A stretch of 64,000 nt of DNA, taken from Galdieria sulphuraria. Lineage: Eukaryota; Rhodophyta; Bangiophyceae; Galdieriales; Galdieriaceae. Positions 22,206 to 32,624 of this stretch are shown here, in pieces. Both the position numbers and the translations under genes were made by a program. The DNA lies in NCBI RefSeq assembly GCF_000341285.1, contig NW_005178434.1, positions 105,964-169,963 on the forward strand, in the 5' to 3' direction. The notes beneath the pieces are model-generated. The model ran no database searches, had not been told where the DNA came from, and saw only the letters and a list, made by a program, of their open reading frames with translations. Within the stretch, counting starts at the first letter, position 1, and the number at the start of each line of letters is the position of its first letter.

Positions 22206-23595
22206 ATGGAATGTCATCATCCAGCATTGAATGAGGAGCTTCAAAACTTTTTGGTAGATATATATGGTAAAGACAACTTTCATGGGTTGTGTAGAAAACT
22301 TTCGGTACCACCTCCAACTACTTTCCGTGTCAATACGTTGAAAACAACAGCTGACAAATTCTGTGAGAGTCTACGAGAGAGAGTGATAAGACAGGCAAAG
22401 CACCGACAAGTGGACGAGAAAGAGTTGGCAAAACTAAGAGTAATAGTTCACCCCAAAATAAAGGACGTGATTCAACTTGATACTCTTGGACCTTTTGACA
22501 GGGATACTCAAGGTTTACCTGTTGCTTGTGTAGATAGTTTTTGTGGAGAATCAGTAAGTCAAGGGGATAGAGTGATGAAAGGATTTGAAAGTTCTCTAGG
22601 TCTTTCGAGGTGCCGATGTTTACGCTGGTGGAATAGTTGCCCTAGAAAGCAGTGCCGCAGTGAATCAGTTGGTTCAAGTTTGGATGGATCCCTTTGGCGC
22701 CATTACTCGAGGCTCGACACAGTTTGATACCAGCAGACTAATATATGTTGGCAACGGTTTGTTGTTACAAAGCAGAAGAGAGATATTCCACAGTTCTGTT
22801 TGTGAAGGATTAGCTATTCAAATAGTTGAACCTGTCTATTTTGCTCCTTCATTATTTGATATTGTTTCGCAAGGTATTGGTATCCTTCAGAATTTGCCTT
22901 GTACTGTAGTTGGCCACGTTATGGATCCAAAACCTGGCCAAAGGATATTAGACCTCTGTGCAAGTCCAGGAGGCAAAACTAGTCATTTGGCTACTTTGAT
23001 GCATAATCAAGGTACTTTGGTTGCTTTGGATCGTAATCGGAAGAAAGTCGAAGCTATTGAAAGTCTTTGTAAGAAATGGGGCATTGATATTGTTTATTCA
23101 TATGTGGTGGATGCAACCAAGTTTAGGAACTATATCCAAGAGTTTTCTTCAGAACAAGATCATTTCTCTGTCAAGCCACCTTTTATTCGAGAGTCCTTTG
23201 ACAGTGTTTTGGTAGACCCTCCTTGTAGTGCTTTTGGTCTGAGACCCAAGTTTCAGTATACTCTTAGTATGAAAGATTGGAAAGGGTTTTCCCGTTTTCA
23301 GAAGATATTTTTATTAGCTGGAATATTGTTGTTAAAGCCAGGAGGTTGCCTTGTGTATTCCACATGTACTTTGGATCCTTTGGAAAATGAAGAAAATATA
23401 GCCTATTGTCTCGAACACTTTCCGGTGGAGTTGATTGAACAACCAATATATGTTGGAGGTAAAGGTTGCTCTGGTTTTGGGAATTTATCACAAAAAGATT
23501 GTGAGAAACTTCAAAGATTTGATCTTTTAGATGAAGAGAATGACACTNGTGGCTTTTTCTGTGCAAAATTGATGAAAACGCATTCTTATCGATAA
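22206..23595 (+). CDS. NSUN6: RNA cytosine-5 methyltransferase, NSUN6-like with PUA domain
   Basis: Two exons, 22206-22553 and 22600-23595, with a 46-base intron, give 447 residues. NSUN6-type enzymes make m5C in tRNA acceptor ends and some mRNAs. The splice restores a PUA domain in the middle (SVFRGADVYAGGIVALES), the hallmark of NSUN6 within the NOL1/NOP2/Sun family. The catalytic half has the SAM loop LDLCASPGGKTSHLA, VDPPCSAFGLRP (motif IV Cys) and STCTLDPLENE (motif VI nucleophile Cys). Base 23548 is an N, leaving one residue near the C-terminus undefined; the frame is not disturbed. It starts 7 bases after the AlkB stop and ends 23 bases before mL45. Confidence 0.9.
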
Positions 23596-23618
23596 TATCT
23601 CTTGGGAAAAGATTGTGC

Positions 23619-24369
23619 ATGTTTCTCATAGGAAGACTTGGCTTCATTTTATGGGATAAGAAGGTCTACAAAGACTTGAAGTTTCCTTATCCAAAGGCTT
23701 TTATTTGGAGACAAGGAACTATCAGGTCCTTTGTTACTAAAGCTCCAACCAGTGCTAACGGCATCGTGGATCCTTATGATCCTTCATTAGAGTGGAAGCC
23801 TTGGTATGTGGATGTTACGAAGAGGATCTTAGCTTCATTGAGAGATGTTCAAGCCATGGCAGTTATGCAGAAACAAATTGGTAGATTTAAGGTAAGTCTT
23901 TGTTTTATTGGGTGGAATCACCTTAAGATTCCCCAAGGTAAAGGAATTTAAGGAAGAAGCGTTTCAAATTTATCGTCAAGTGAATGAAGCTTTTGCAGCG
24001 GGGAATAAGAAACTATTATTTCAGTACACAACTCCTTTAACTTTTAAAGAGTTTTGTATAGCTCTGGATGGTCGTCCTCCTTTAGAAAAACATGTTTGGA
24101 AGTTGGGAAAACTTGTTGAGTCTCAAGTGGTGAGGACGAGAGTTTTTCGTTGGAGAAGTGGCAATAAGAGAGATATTTGTGCACAGATTACTCTTCGGTT
24201 ATATCTTTCTAGGGCTTTAGGAGTCTACAATAGCAAAGGAGATAGGATAGTGGGAGATGCCAACAAACTGGAACATATTACCGAATATGTAGTATTCCAG
24301 AGAAGTTTATATCTTTTAGAAGATTTTTCTTGGAAATATGTCGGTAGGATCCAAATCACAAAGGAATAG
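23619..24369 (+). CDS. MRPL45: Mitochondrial ribosomal protein mL45 (Tim44-like domain)
   Basis: Exons 23619-23891 and 23938-24369, with a 46-base intron, give 234 residues. mL45/Mba1 is a large-subunit component that anchors the mitoribosome to the inner membrane. The C-terminal Tim44-like domain aligns along its length: FQIYRQVNEAFAAGNKK, LGKLVESQVVRTRVF, AQITLRLYLSRALGVY and EHITEYVVFQRSLY correspond in order to the human protein. The N-terminus is basic and hydrophobic with no acidic residue at first, consistent with a presequence. The start at ATG 23619 follows a TTG in the same frame. Its last 14 coding bases overlap the 3' end of the convergent gamma-glutamyltransferase coding sequence. 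Confidence 0.87.
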
Positions 24370-26122
24370 CTAGACCATCAGCACGTGGGTCGGATCCTGC
24401 ACAAAAAGCTCCATTTTGTAACCGTTGAATGATCTGACCACGTCCAAATACTGCTCGATCGTGGTTTCTTATGGGACCTGCAATGGGATGCCCTTTATCT
24501 TTCAATTGTTGAATGACTTGATGAGATATTCCATCTTCTATATCCACTAAGTGGTCTTCTATATTGGATGATGCTTGTGCTTCAAACTTGCCATGTATGC
24601 AGAATCTGGAGGCATCCAAAGCTTCTTGTGGATTCATATTCCAATCCACCTTTCTCAACTCAGTTTTCGATAAACTATCGATGTCATTATTCACTACTTA
24701 CCATATTACTCAATACTTGAACATGTCCTTGAGGCTGCATGAAACCTCCCATAACACCAAAAGCTGCATAAAGGTCTCCATTGTTCTTCATCGTAGCCAA
24801 TCCAGGTATTATAGTATGATACGGTCTCTTCCTAGGAGCTAATACATTGGGATGACTTTTATCAAGTGAAAAGTTCAAACCACGATTATGTAAAGTAAAT
24901 CCACAACCATTGGGAACAATACCTGTTCCAAATCCAACAAAGTTAGAATTGATCATACTACAGGCATTTCCATTTCCATCAACTGCACAAAATTGAACAG
25001 TATCTGAGAACGATAGATTCATAGGACCTAATTCCTTTGGTGACAATGCTCGGTTACTAATCTTATTGGCCAATTGATTGGCAAACGATTTGGATAACAA
25101 TTCAGCAACGGGTATTTTATGATGCAAAGGATCAGCAACATATCTGCTTACATAAGCAAAAGATAGCCGGAGACTCTCAATTAAGCCATGTAAATGTTCA
25201 GCATCATGAAAATGTTGCCAATGGGAAGGATAAGCTTCCAAAATATTGAGTGCTATCAAAGCTGCAATTCCTTGTGTCGGTGGAGGAACTTCCCATACAT
25301 ACATGTCTCGATAACTTGTTCTTATCGGTTCTTGAAAATCACTGCGATGGGCTGCAAGATCTTGCCTAGTCATAAAACCTCCTAATTGTTGAATCGTTTC
25401 CACAATGGCATGTGCAATAGTTCCACCGTTGTAAAAGGCATCCTTTCCTTCCTTTGCTAGTTGTTCAAAAGTACTTGCAAGATCAGGATTCTTGAAAATA
25501 TCTCCAGCTTTGGGTGCACGGCCTTCACATAGAAATATAGAACTTGCACCTTTTGCTGACTTCAACAAGTCTATGGAGTTATTCCAGTGATAAGCTGCAA
25601 TAGGAGAAACAGGAAAACCATCCTAACCATAGTCTATACACAAAGTTTCATAGTCAATATTCTAAACTTACTCTTGCAAGAGAAATAGCAGGGTCTAATA
25701 TCTCTCTTAGTGTTAGATTACCTGAACCAAAAGTTGCAACAGTATCTATCCATCCTGCAGCAGCACCTGGAACTGGAATGGTGTGTACACTCGTAGGAGG
25801 CAGTGGATTCTCTGGTCCGTATCCAGCTTCCAATACTCTGTCTAGCGTAAGTTGTTCCGGTGTTGATCCATTTCCAAGTAAAGCCTGTACTCTTTTCGTC
25901 TGGTTGGAATAAAATAAGACAAAACAGTCACCTCCTACACCAGTTGAACAAGGTTCAGTAACGTTCAACGCAGCTGCTATTGCTACCGCTGCATCAGCTG
26001 CATTCCCACCGGAAGCAAGAATCTTTGCTCCAGCAGCACTAGCCAAAGGTTGAGAACTTGCACATATTCCTTGAGTACTATAAACTGGAGACCTTCGGGA
26101 ATGAAAAGGTAAACTGGAATAC

Positions 26123-26158
<36 letters not shown>

Positions 26159-26166
26159 AAGTACAT
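24356..26166 (-). CDS. GGT: Gamma-glutamyltransferase/glutathione hydrolase family
   Basis: Three exons, 25672-26166, 24702-25622 and 24356-24649, with introns of 49 and 52 bases, give up to 569 residues. This N-terminal nucleophile hydrolase cleaves gamma-glutamyl bonds such as that of glutathione. ASGGNAADAAVAIAAALNV, CSTGVGGDCF, the splice-restored ARDGFPVSPIAAYHWN, and the end GSDPRADGLAIPL are family signatures. The autocatalytic Thr lies in LSFSDTVQFCAVDGNG, in the DTV form seen in the bacterial and archaeal YwrD-like branch, not the TTH form of animal enzymes. No signal peptide is clear. The first ATG precedes an Arg-Glu repeat encoded by a (TC)15 microsatellite; Met15 (base 26124), after it, may be the real start. 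The stop overlaps mL45. Confidence 0.9.
26126..26155. repeat. (TC)15 microsatellite inside or at the GGT start
   Basis: A perfect 30-base TC run. Read on the minus strand in the GGT frame it encodes alternating Arg and Glu between two candidate start codons (26166 and 26124). Confidence 0.95.
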
Positions 26167-26649
26167 TCATTTCTTCTTTTGGATTTAACTAGTGAAAGAT
26201 ATTGATGATGATTGCTCAAGTCTCAGATAAGAAATTGACAACTCTCTGTAAAGACAATACACTTTTCATATGAAACGAAGCATAACCGTCATAGGCGTTT
26301 TGGAACAAGTTGATAGAGAATGGAAACTGAGAAAATAGCAATCATGGCTGCTCATACAACTCGTTTGAGTGAAAGGAAAGATAAGAAAGAAACGTGTGGA
26401 AGACCATACTAAGTGAATATGAGAATAATTCAGTACAACAGAATGGGCTACAACAGTCAAGTCTTTGGTTTGATACATGAATGACTTGCAACTTTGCCAA
26501 GAAACATACAACAGGAAACTGGTAGAAAGACAATATGACAGTTCTAAAAGGTTCTTTTTATTTTTCATATCGTTTCAAAAGAACAAAGGTTTTTTAGTGA
26601 AAAGTCAACTACCTGAGAAACGAAATACCCAAGCAACAACAGAGCAACT
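26167..26649. other. Intergenic region, no gene seen
   Basis: These 483 bases lie between the GGT start and the stop of the upstream methyltransferase gene, both on the minus strand. They should hold the GGT promoter and the methyltransferase 3' UTR. Small open frames here have no recognisable protein features. Confidence 0.5.
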
Positions 26650-27497
26650 TCATTTGGTCTTCTTCTTGTTGGCTTTAAAGAAGGTTACGTCTATTCGGCC
26701 TTCCATTCCTGTCTCTTGTGTCGGATGAAAGGAAGGAAACATTTCTTCTATGGGAATTGTATTTACTTTGATATTTTCAAAGCCATTCTTTTCCAAAAGC
26801 TTTTGAAGACTAGACTCTGTATGATAAAATCGATAACCATTTTCTCCAGCAGAAGACTGACCAGGATTATCTGTTTTCGTAGGAACATAACCCAACAAGC
26901 ATCCATCGGCCTTTAAGAGAGAAGCAACGTTTTCAACAGCTACTTTTGCTAGCGCTTCATCAAAGGAATGCAAAACAGAATTCACCAGAACGAGGTCGCA
27001 GGGAATTAGATGATACCTTTCTTGGATAAAAGTTGCCAAGTCGGTATCCAAAACACTCTTTGCAAAAAATCTTGAAGCCAACTCTGATCCAGTTTCTTCA
27101 AACAGTTGGAAACCCAACGATATAAAATCTTTCGACACATCAAAGGCAGCTAGGTTTTGGTATTCCAACCCATCTAAAAGCATCTGTCGAGTATCCAATC
27201 CCAAGCAGCAACCAACGTCTACAACTTTTTTATCCTTCAAACCGCCGTGTTGTTGCAAATATTCTTCGTAAAAAGGATTTTTGTACAAATGGGTTTCCAA
27301 AAAGTACAGTTGTGAGATACAACTAAGCTCAATTAGATATACGTAGCAAGTTCATAAGAACACACCCACCCATAGCAAATACCCTTCTTGTTGATGGCCT
27401 CTTCTTTCACTTGTTGAGCTCTTCTCAAGATCTCTTCAGTCGAACAACCTTTGAATAAGGCTTTGGTTCTTTCATCCACTGAAATGGAATGCGCCAT
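26650..27497 (-). CDS. SAM-dependent methyltransferase, class I
   Basis: Two exons, 27370-27497 and 26650-27322, with a 47-base intron, give 266 residues. The fold is class I: KKVVDVGCCLGLDTRQML is the SAM-binding motif I, followed by NLAAFDVSKDFISLG, CDLVLVNSVLHSF (motif IV region) and LKADGCLLGYVPTKTDN. The substrate cannot be inferred; the overall shape resembles small-molecule methyltransferases of fungi and algae. The N-terminal exon (MAHSISVDERTKALFKG) has no targeting features, so it is probably cytosolic. The C-terminus is Lys-rich. Its ATG is only 41 bases from that of the divergent IMP3 gene, which implies a shared promoter. Confidence 0.85.
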
Positions 27498-27538
27498 TTC
27501 TAAAACAACAAATATTTCGGTCCGATTGTTGTTGAGAA
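27498..27538. promoter_or_regulatory. 41-base gap between two divergent start codons
   Basis: The methyltransferase ATG (27497, minus) and the IMP3 ATG (27539, plus) face away from each other with 41 bases between. Core promoters and both 5' UTRs must lie within this gap or inside the neighbouring coding sequences. Confidence 0.6.
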
Positions 27539-28184
27539 ATGCGTGTACTAAAGTATCACGAGTTCAAGTTACTAAAGAAAGCAGACTTTCTACAATGGAA
27601 AAAGGAAAGAAACTTGCACGAAACAAGAATCATTCGAAGATATCGTATACAAAGACCCGAGGTATGTAAGTTGGATTCTCTGAAAGCTAAGCATAGACGG
27701 TGCAAAGGACTATCATCAATATAACAAACTATGTGGGCGCATTAAGAAGTTGGCTGAAAAAATCAAAGAGTTGGATCCTTCTGACAAGAAAAGAGTAGAG
27801 TATACGGATATTTTATTGGAAAAACTGTATGAAATGGGTATTATTCCTTTGAAGCGTAGTCTCGAACAGTGCGCCAAGATTACTGTAAGTAGTTTCTGTA
27901 GGAGAAGACTTGCTGTGGTACTCGTTCGTTTGAAATATGCAGAGAACTTGAAAGAAGCAACCACTTTTGTGGAACAAGGGTATGTATTTCTTTCTCATAA
28001 GTAAAAGTTGCAAGTTTACCCTTTGTCACATAGGCACATAAGAATAGGACCTCATCAAGTAACGGACCCAGCTTTGTTGGTCACAAGAAATATGGAAGAC
28101 TTTATTACTTGGACCGACCATAGCAAAATCAAACGAAAGATACTTCAGTATAATGACCAACTGGACGACTATGACTTGCTATAA
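27539..28184 (+). CDS. IMP3: U3 snoRNP protein IMP3
   Basis: Three exons, 27539-27661, 27708-27979 and 28034-28184, with introns of 46 and 54 bases, give 181 residues, close to the usual 182-184. IMP3 is a uS4-like protein that helps U3 snoRNA pair with pre-rRNA in the small-subunit processome. The start [20 protein letters not shown] and [15 protein letters not shown] match the family. The splice gives [15 protein letters not shown]. The S4 RNA-binding domain contains [20 protein letters not shown] and [18 protein letters not shown], and the tail [16 protein letters not shown] is diagnostic. The stop codon lies 2 bases from that of the convergent HAS1 gene, another ribosome biogenesis factor. 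Confidence 0.95.
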
Positions 28185-28186
28185 AA

Positions 28187-29770
28187 TTATGAACTTAAAT
28201 GCTTTGTCAAAAGGGCTTTAAGACGGTCAGGTTTTCCTTGTGATTTTGGTCTCTTTTTAATAGATTTGTGTATCGAGTATGACTGCACGTGAACCGCTGG
28301 TGGAATAGTCAAACCAAAACTTTTCGCAACTGCTTTCAAATCCAACGCTTCCATATTGAAAATGTGCTTCATATGATGAGATGCATATGCCAAAAGATAG
28401 GAGCGATATGCTTCCTTCGCACTCTTATGCAAATAATAGTTCTTAGCAATCAAGCTTTCTAGTTGACTCTGAATATTTGCTAACTTGCTGGTCGCTATTT
28501 CGTATTCATGTAAGGGAACTTTTGCCTGTCTAAGATAATGCAGAAAGCCTTTTTCTGAAGGTAGCAAGAACAAAAGAGCACGACTAGGACGTCTTAAAAT
28601 ACAAAACCTAATGGACAGCCAAACACTTACCCTTTTCCGTCAACTCCACGTGCAGTTCGACCTACTCGATGAATATACTCTTTCGGTTCGTCGGGAGGAT
28701 CATATTGGACAATCCAATCGACAGCAGGAATATCTAAACCACGTGCAGCAACGTCAGTACAAAGTAAAATAGCACTCTGTGCCTTGCAAAATTCAAAAAA
28801 TGTATTCGTTCTCTTCTGTTGTTTCTGTCTCCCTATTATGTTGTCTTCAGTGTTCTCATTCAGATATACGATAATCTATCTTACCATGCAACTCTAAAAC
28901 TGGAATGTCTATGAAATTCAACAATTCCGCATAAAACTTGACGACATTGCAGCTAGAGAAAAACACAATAATTTTCTTCTTTGAATTTCTTTTGAGAAAT
29001 GTAAACAACGTCTGAAATCGAACTTCAGCTGAGCATACGAGAAAGCCTTGTTCTAATCCAGATACTGTGGCAGTCTCTCGTTTATCATCCACACCTACAT
29101 AAATTGGTTTATTTTTGAAGGAAACCTTGATTAAATCTTCAACTCGAGTAGTTTGTGTTGCTGAGAACAAAAGCGTTTGTCTGTCCTTTGGAAGGATCCT
29201 CAGAATTTCATGCATTTCTTCCTCAAATCCGATATCTAAACAACGGTCTGCTTCATCAATAACCAAAACCTGTAAATTCTTAAATAGGAAACCTCTCGTG
29301 TTCTGCAAATGATCCAACAGTCTTCCTGGAGTGGCTACAATAATAGTGGTTCCTTTTGTTAACTTTTCCACTTCTACTTTTCGATTTGAGCCTCCCATAA
29401 CGACACAGTGGGAATGAGGATGGTGACTGCACAACTCTGATAGCACGTTGTGTGTCTGCAGAACCAGTTCTCTTGTAGGAGCTATGATGACGGCAGCAGT
29501 TCCCATTTTATTTGGCCATTTCACTTTGCTCAAGAGTTCTACGATAGGGATCAAAAATGCAAGAGTTTTGCCTGAACCAGTTCGTGCGGCACCCAATACG
29601 TCTCTTCCTCCTAAAGCGTGTGGAAGACATCTTGCTTGAACCTCTGTCATGTATGTAAAGTGCATTTCTTCTAAAGCAGCTAGTGTCTCTTGTGATATTT
29701 GTAAACTTTCAAAAGTTTCATCTGTAAGTAAAGTATCTGAGTGTGACTCTAGTGGTCTCTTTCGTTTCAT
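28187..29770 (-). CDS. HAS1: DEAD-box RNA helicase HAS1/DDX18
   Basis: Three exons, 28885-29770, 28631-28832 and 28187-28583, with introns of 52 and 47 bases, give 494 residues. HAS1/DDX18 is a nucleolar helicase needed for U14 release and both ribosomal subunits. Motifs in order: [43 protein letters not shown], splice-restored [12 protein letters not shown] and HRVGRTARG. The C-terminal extension [36 protein letters not shown] and [19 protein letters not shown] identifies HAS1 among DEAD-box proteins. ATG 29770 is the first in frame. The tail is Lys-rich. It converges on IMP3 and lies in tandem with the RING-H2 gene. Confidence 0.95.
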
Positions 29771-29868
29771 TGCTTTTGATCCCCACAAGCGGACGATCAA
29801 TCAATTCTTTATAATTTTCTGTTTCTGCGACAATTATGAAGTAAAAAGAAGAATGGCGCCAAAATGTC

Positions 29869-30499
29869 TTAGGCAAACATATGAGAAGCGTCTTTCCACC
29901 TCTCTCTATCTCTTCTTTGTGCTTCATATATAGGATTATCGGTTGGTAACTCATGCCTACATAAAGGACAGGAATTATGCTACAACCACGTCAGTTTCTA
30001 TACAGTTCAAACAAAAGTTTTTCCAGCACCTGTCGGAACCAACTTAAAATACACGCAGAGTGATATAAATGTTGACAACTGAACAGAACATGTGTCATTG
30101 CAAGTGCTCTCGTAAGCCATACTTACGGTAGTTGCTTTGCCTCGTCACCCGGCTGAAATGAGTCCGCACATACCACACAAACCGAGTTATCACTTGGAAT
30201 ATCTTCAGTCAACTACCAAAGAAGTTGAGTAAACAACAACACCAAACAATTCTCTATCTTACTTGTAAAGTTCTGAGTTCCTCTATAGCCTTTTTGGAAA
30301 CTGGCAGTAGGGGAGCTTGGTTGGTCAGCCAAGATAAGAGATTCCCTCTCCAATCTCCCTCTTCTTCCGCATTATCCTCTATTTCCAGTGTATTCATCCA
30401 GTCTACCAATTCAGATACCTGTAAAGAGACTCTACTTTCTTCTCCGGTTTCCATTTGAGAAGAAGATACCAAGTCATGGTCCTCATCATAGGAAGCCAT
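29869..30499 (-). CDS. RING-H2 E3 ubiquitin ligase, small soluble
   Basis: Four short exons, 30263-30499, 30127-30212, 30030-30078 and 29869-29979, with introns of 50, 48 and 50 bases, give 160 residues. No single open frame shows the domain; splicing assembles a C3H2C3 [23 protein letters not shown], then [14 protein letters not shown], then [12 protein letters not shown]. The N-terminal half is acidic and ends in helix [15 protein letters not shown], the same arrangement as RNF181/RNF126/RDUF-type ligases just before the RING. Tail [19 protein letters not shown] is charged. The substrate is unknown. It lies upstream of HAS1 in the same orientation and divergent from the decarboxylase. Confidence 0.9.
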
Positions 30500-30776
30500 C
30501 TCAAATGAAGATAAGGTTTGGGCCAAAAATCGCAAATGAAAGCCAAGCTAACGGAAAAGATATGTATCACTGGACTCTGCTCATAACCTTTCCACAATAT
30601 ATTCTATAAATATCGCTTGAGAGAAGATGTGAAATAAGATTTTTTACGGTGAAAATGTCTTGCAAGGAATTAATTGTGGCTCATGAAGTGTGTTTCATTT
30701 TTAAGGCTTTCTTGTCCCTTTTGAAATGGACCGTCGACGAGGGCATTGATTGGTTGTGTTTGTTGCTCTATCGAAA

Positions 30777-32567
30777 ATGTCGACACTGGGATACTTTGTT
30801 CGTCGATTGACCACTTTTAAAGATAGAACGTTTATTTCAAAGACTTGGAAAAGATATCTTTCGGAAGAGCTGGGACCAAAATACTATGCAGAGGAATCTT
30901 CTGTTACGTTAACTGAAACGCCTTCCGAACTTGCTGACAGATACCTTCAGTCGTTACTGAGACGTGCAACGGCAGGAAATGAAGATAAGACTTCAAAGGC
31001 ACCTCTATGGGAACTTCCTGGGGACGTTGTACGACCGGCTCCATCCAGTACACATTCTTCTAATAGCTTGGATTCAGATCAGCAAATCGTACAACAAGTG
31101 AGAGCACTCTTCCACGATCACAAAGATGTCGGTTTGGGAAGTGCACGACCCAAATTTAGAGAGATGTTTACACATAGAGTTGCTGGAGAGGTCGCAAAGC
31201 AAATACGAAGACTGTTGCTGGAACCGAGATTCCGTCTCATCGAAACTCTTGCCACCGACTTATCGCCAAATGTAGCAGATATGGAAAAGAGTGTTGAATA
31301 TTTGAAAGTGCAAAGAGAGCAGTCACCCACCACTCCAGAGACTGGAGAGAATTGGAAAGATTCAACGGGGGAAGATTCTTTGGAAGCAAATGAGGAAATA
31401 GAACAACCTATAGAGGATGTTCCAGCTTCTGATCGTTTCCTTGCAGTTAGAGAGCAGTTAACACCTCCATTTTACAGAGTTTTCAAAGCAATGTTGGATC
31501 ATCCAGAAGGAGTTATGGCTGTTTTACAGCTTCGAACGGTAATGGGCTATCGTAAAGAATTAATGGATCCTTTTCGAGTTGCTGTGCACAGACATTTGAA
31601 GTATCTCTCCAATCGTTTGGTTCTTGACTTGTTTCGTGAGGATATGTTGGTTTTAGAAAGTTCCAATATTGACTCGAATGCAAGGACCATCATGTTTTCT
31701 TATAATGACTGGAGACAGGAATGGAATCCTCGTCGAACCATTTTCGAGCTTTTAGAACGTCTCAACAAAGGTTGCAAAGTTTTCAATTTGAAGCACAAGT
31801 CACAACCATTGCTTACGATGGCGACGGCACACGTTGCATTTTGTGAACAACTTCCGGCAAGTGATGAAGAAGTTGGAAAGTTATGTGAACCGTATCGTTC
31901 CGATCGAGCACTTCATCCTGTAATCAATCATATCCGAGTTCGTTCACTTTTAGGAGGTTTAGATATGGAGCAAAAAGTTATCAATCATATTCTCTATAAG
32001 GATTTGCCTTTGCGGATGAACTACAATGGTGATGTTTATACGCTGTCTGTTGTGCGACGATTTGTTTCTTGGCTATTCCACCAAATGAAACTCTTTAATG
32101 GATCTGCAGCGCCTAGTTTTCAGGATAGAATGGTCCTATCTGCAGATGATGCAGCAGTAGTGAATACTATTTTAGAAGTTTTGAAGGACAATACTACAGA
32201 TACTGCTCAGGTTTTAGACCCTGCAGCAGTTGAAGATCAGTTGATTCGGGCCAAGGATACCATCATGAAACTTTGTGCGTATTATATTCTTCGAGCTGAT
32301 GGTTATGTGATTCGTTGTTCCGATCCAGTCGCCCGAATTCATTTTAGTAATGGTGCTGAGTTATATCGTATAAACTACATGGCTGATGTTTCCAGGTCGA
32401 GACTTCGAGAAAGCCTTGGTATTACTGTAAACTTTAGGTATCGTTTACAAGACCAGGAACGTAATATACTTAGATTTTATAAGGGTGAACCTGCTCCTGC
32501 TTGTAGTGAGTTGGGACAGTGGATTCCTGTAGTAGACAGTATGTATGAAAACGGAAAGACTGCATAA
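30777..32567 (+). CDS. Malonyl-CoA decarboxylase family protein, divergent
   Basis: A single exon with ATG 30777 gives 596 residues. Malonyl-CoA decarboxylase turns malonyl-CoA into acetyl-CoA. The C-terminal third aligns well with the human enzyme: KLCAYYILRADG, SDPVARIHFSNGAELYRINY, MADVSRSRLRESLGITVNFR. The catalytic His (human His423) is kept in RIHFSNG. The Ser equivalent to human Ser329 is kept in YTLSVVRRFVSWL, but the usual PIPGF that follows it is VVRRF. The HCST-GEPL loop is also altered to KHKSQPLL. The N-terminus (GYFVRRLTTFKDRTF) looks like a mitochondrial presequence, and an acidic insert occupies about 195-230. Activity is uncertain; membership is likely. Confidence 0.75.
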   Translation: MSTLGYFVRRLTTFKDRTFISKTWKRYLSEELGPKYYAEESSVTLTETPSELADRYLQSLLRRATAGNEDKTSKAPLWELPGDVVRPAPSSTHSSNSLDSDQQIVQQVRALFHDHKDVGLGSARPKFREMFTHRVAGEVAKQIRRLLLEPRFRLIETLATDLSPNVADMEKSVEYLKVQREQSPTTPETGENWKDSTGEDSLEANEEIEQPIEDVPASDRFLAVREQLTPPFYRVFKAMLDHPEGVMAVLQLRTVMGYRKELMDPFRVAVHRHLKYLSNRLVLDLFREDMLVLESSNIDSNARTIMFSYNDWRQEWNPRRTIFELLERLNKGCKVFNLKHKSQPLLTMATAHVAFCEQLPASDEEVGKLCEPYRSDRALHPVINHIRVRSLLGGLDMEQKVINHILYKDLPLRMNYNGDVYTLSVVRRFVSWLFHQMKLFNGSAAPSFQDRMVLSADDAAVVNTILEVLKDNTTDTAQVLDPAAVEDQLIRAKDTIMKLCAYYILRADGYVIRCSDPVARIHFSNGAELYRINYMADVSRSRLRESLGITVNFRYRLQDQERNILRFYKGEPAPACSELGQWIPVVDSMYENGKTA

Positions 32568-32624
32568 GAAAATAAAGTGTTGAGATTCATTCGCATTTTG
32601 AGGATTTACGTACTCGAAAGAGAT

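Noticed and set aside
29718-29954. Minus-strand 78-codon frame upstream of HAS1
   Set aside because: It is the last RING-H2 exon read in another frame, running on into the HAS1 5' region.
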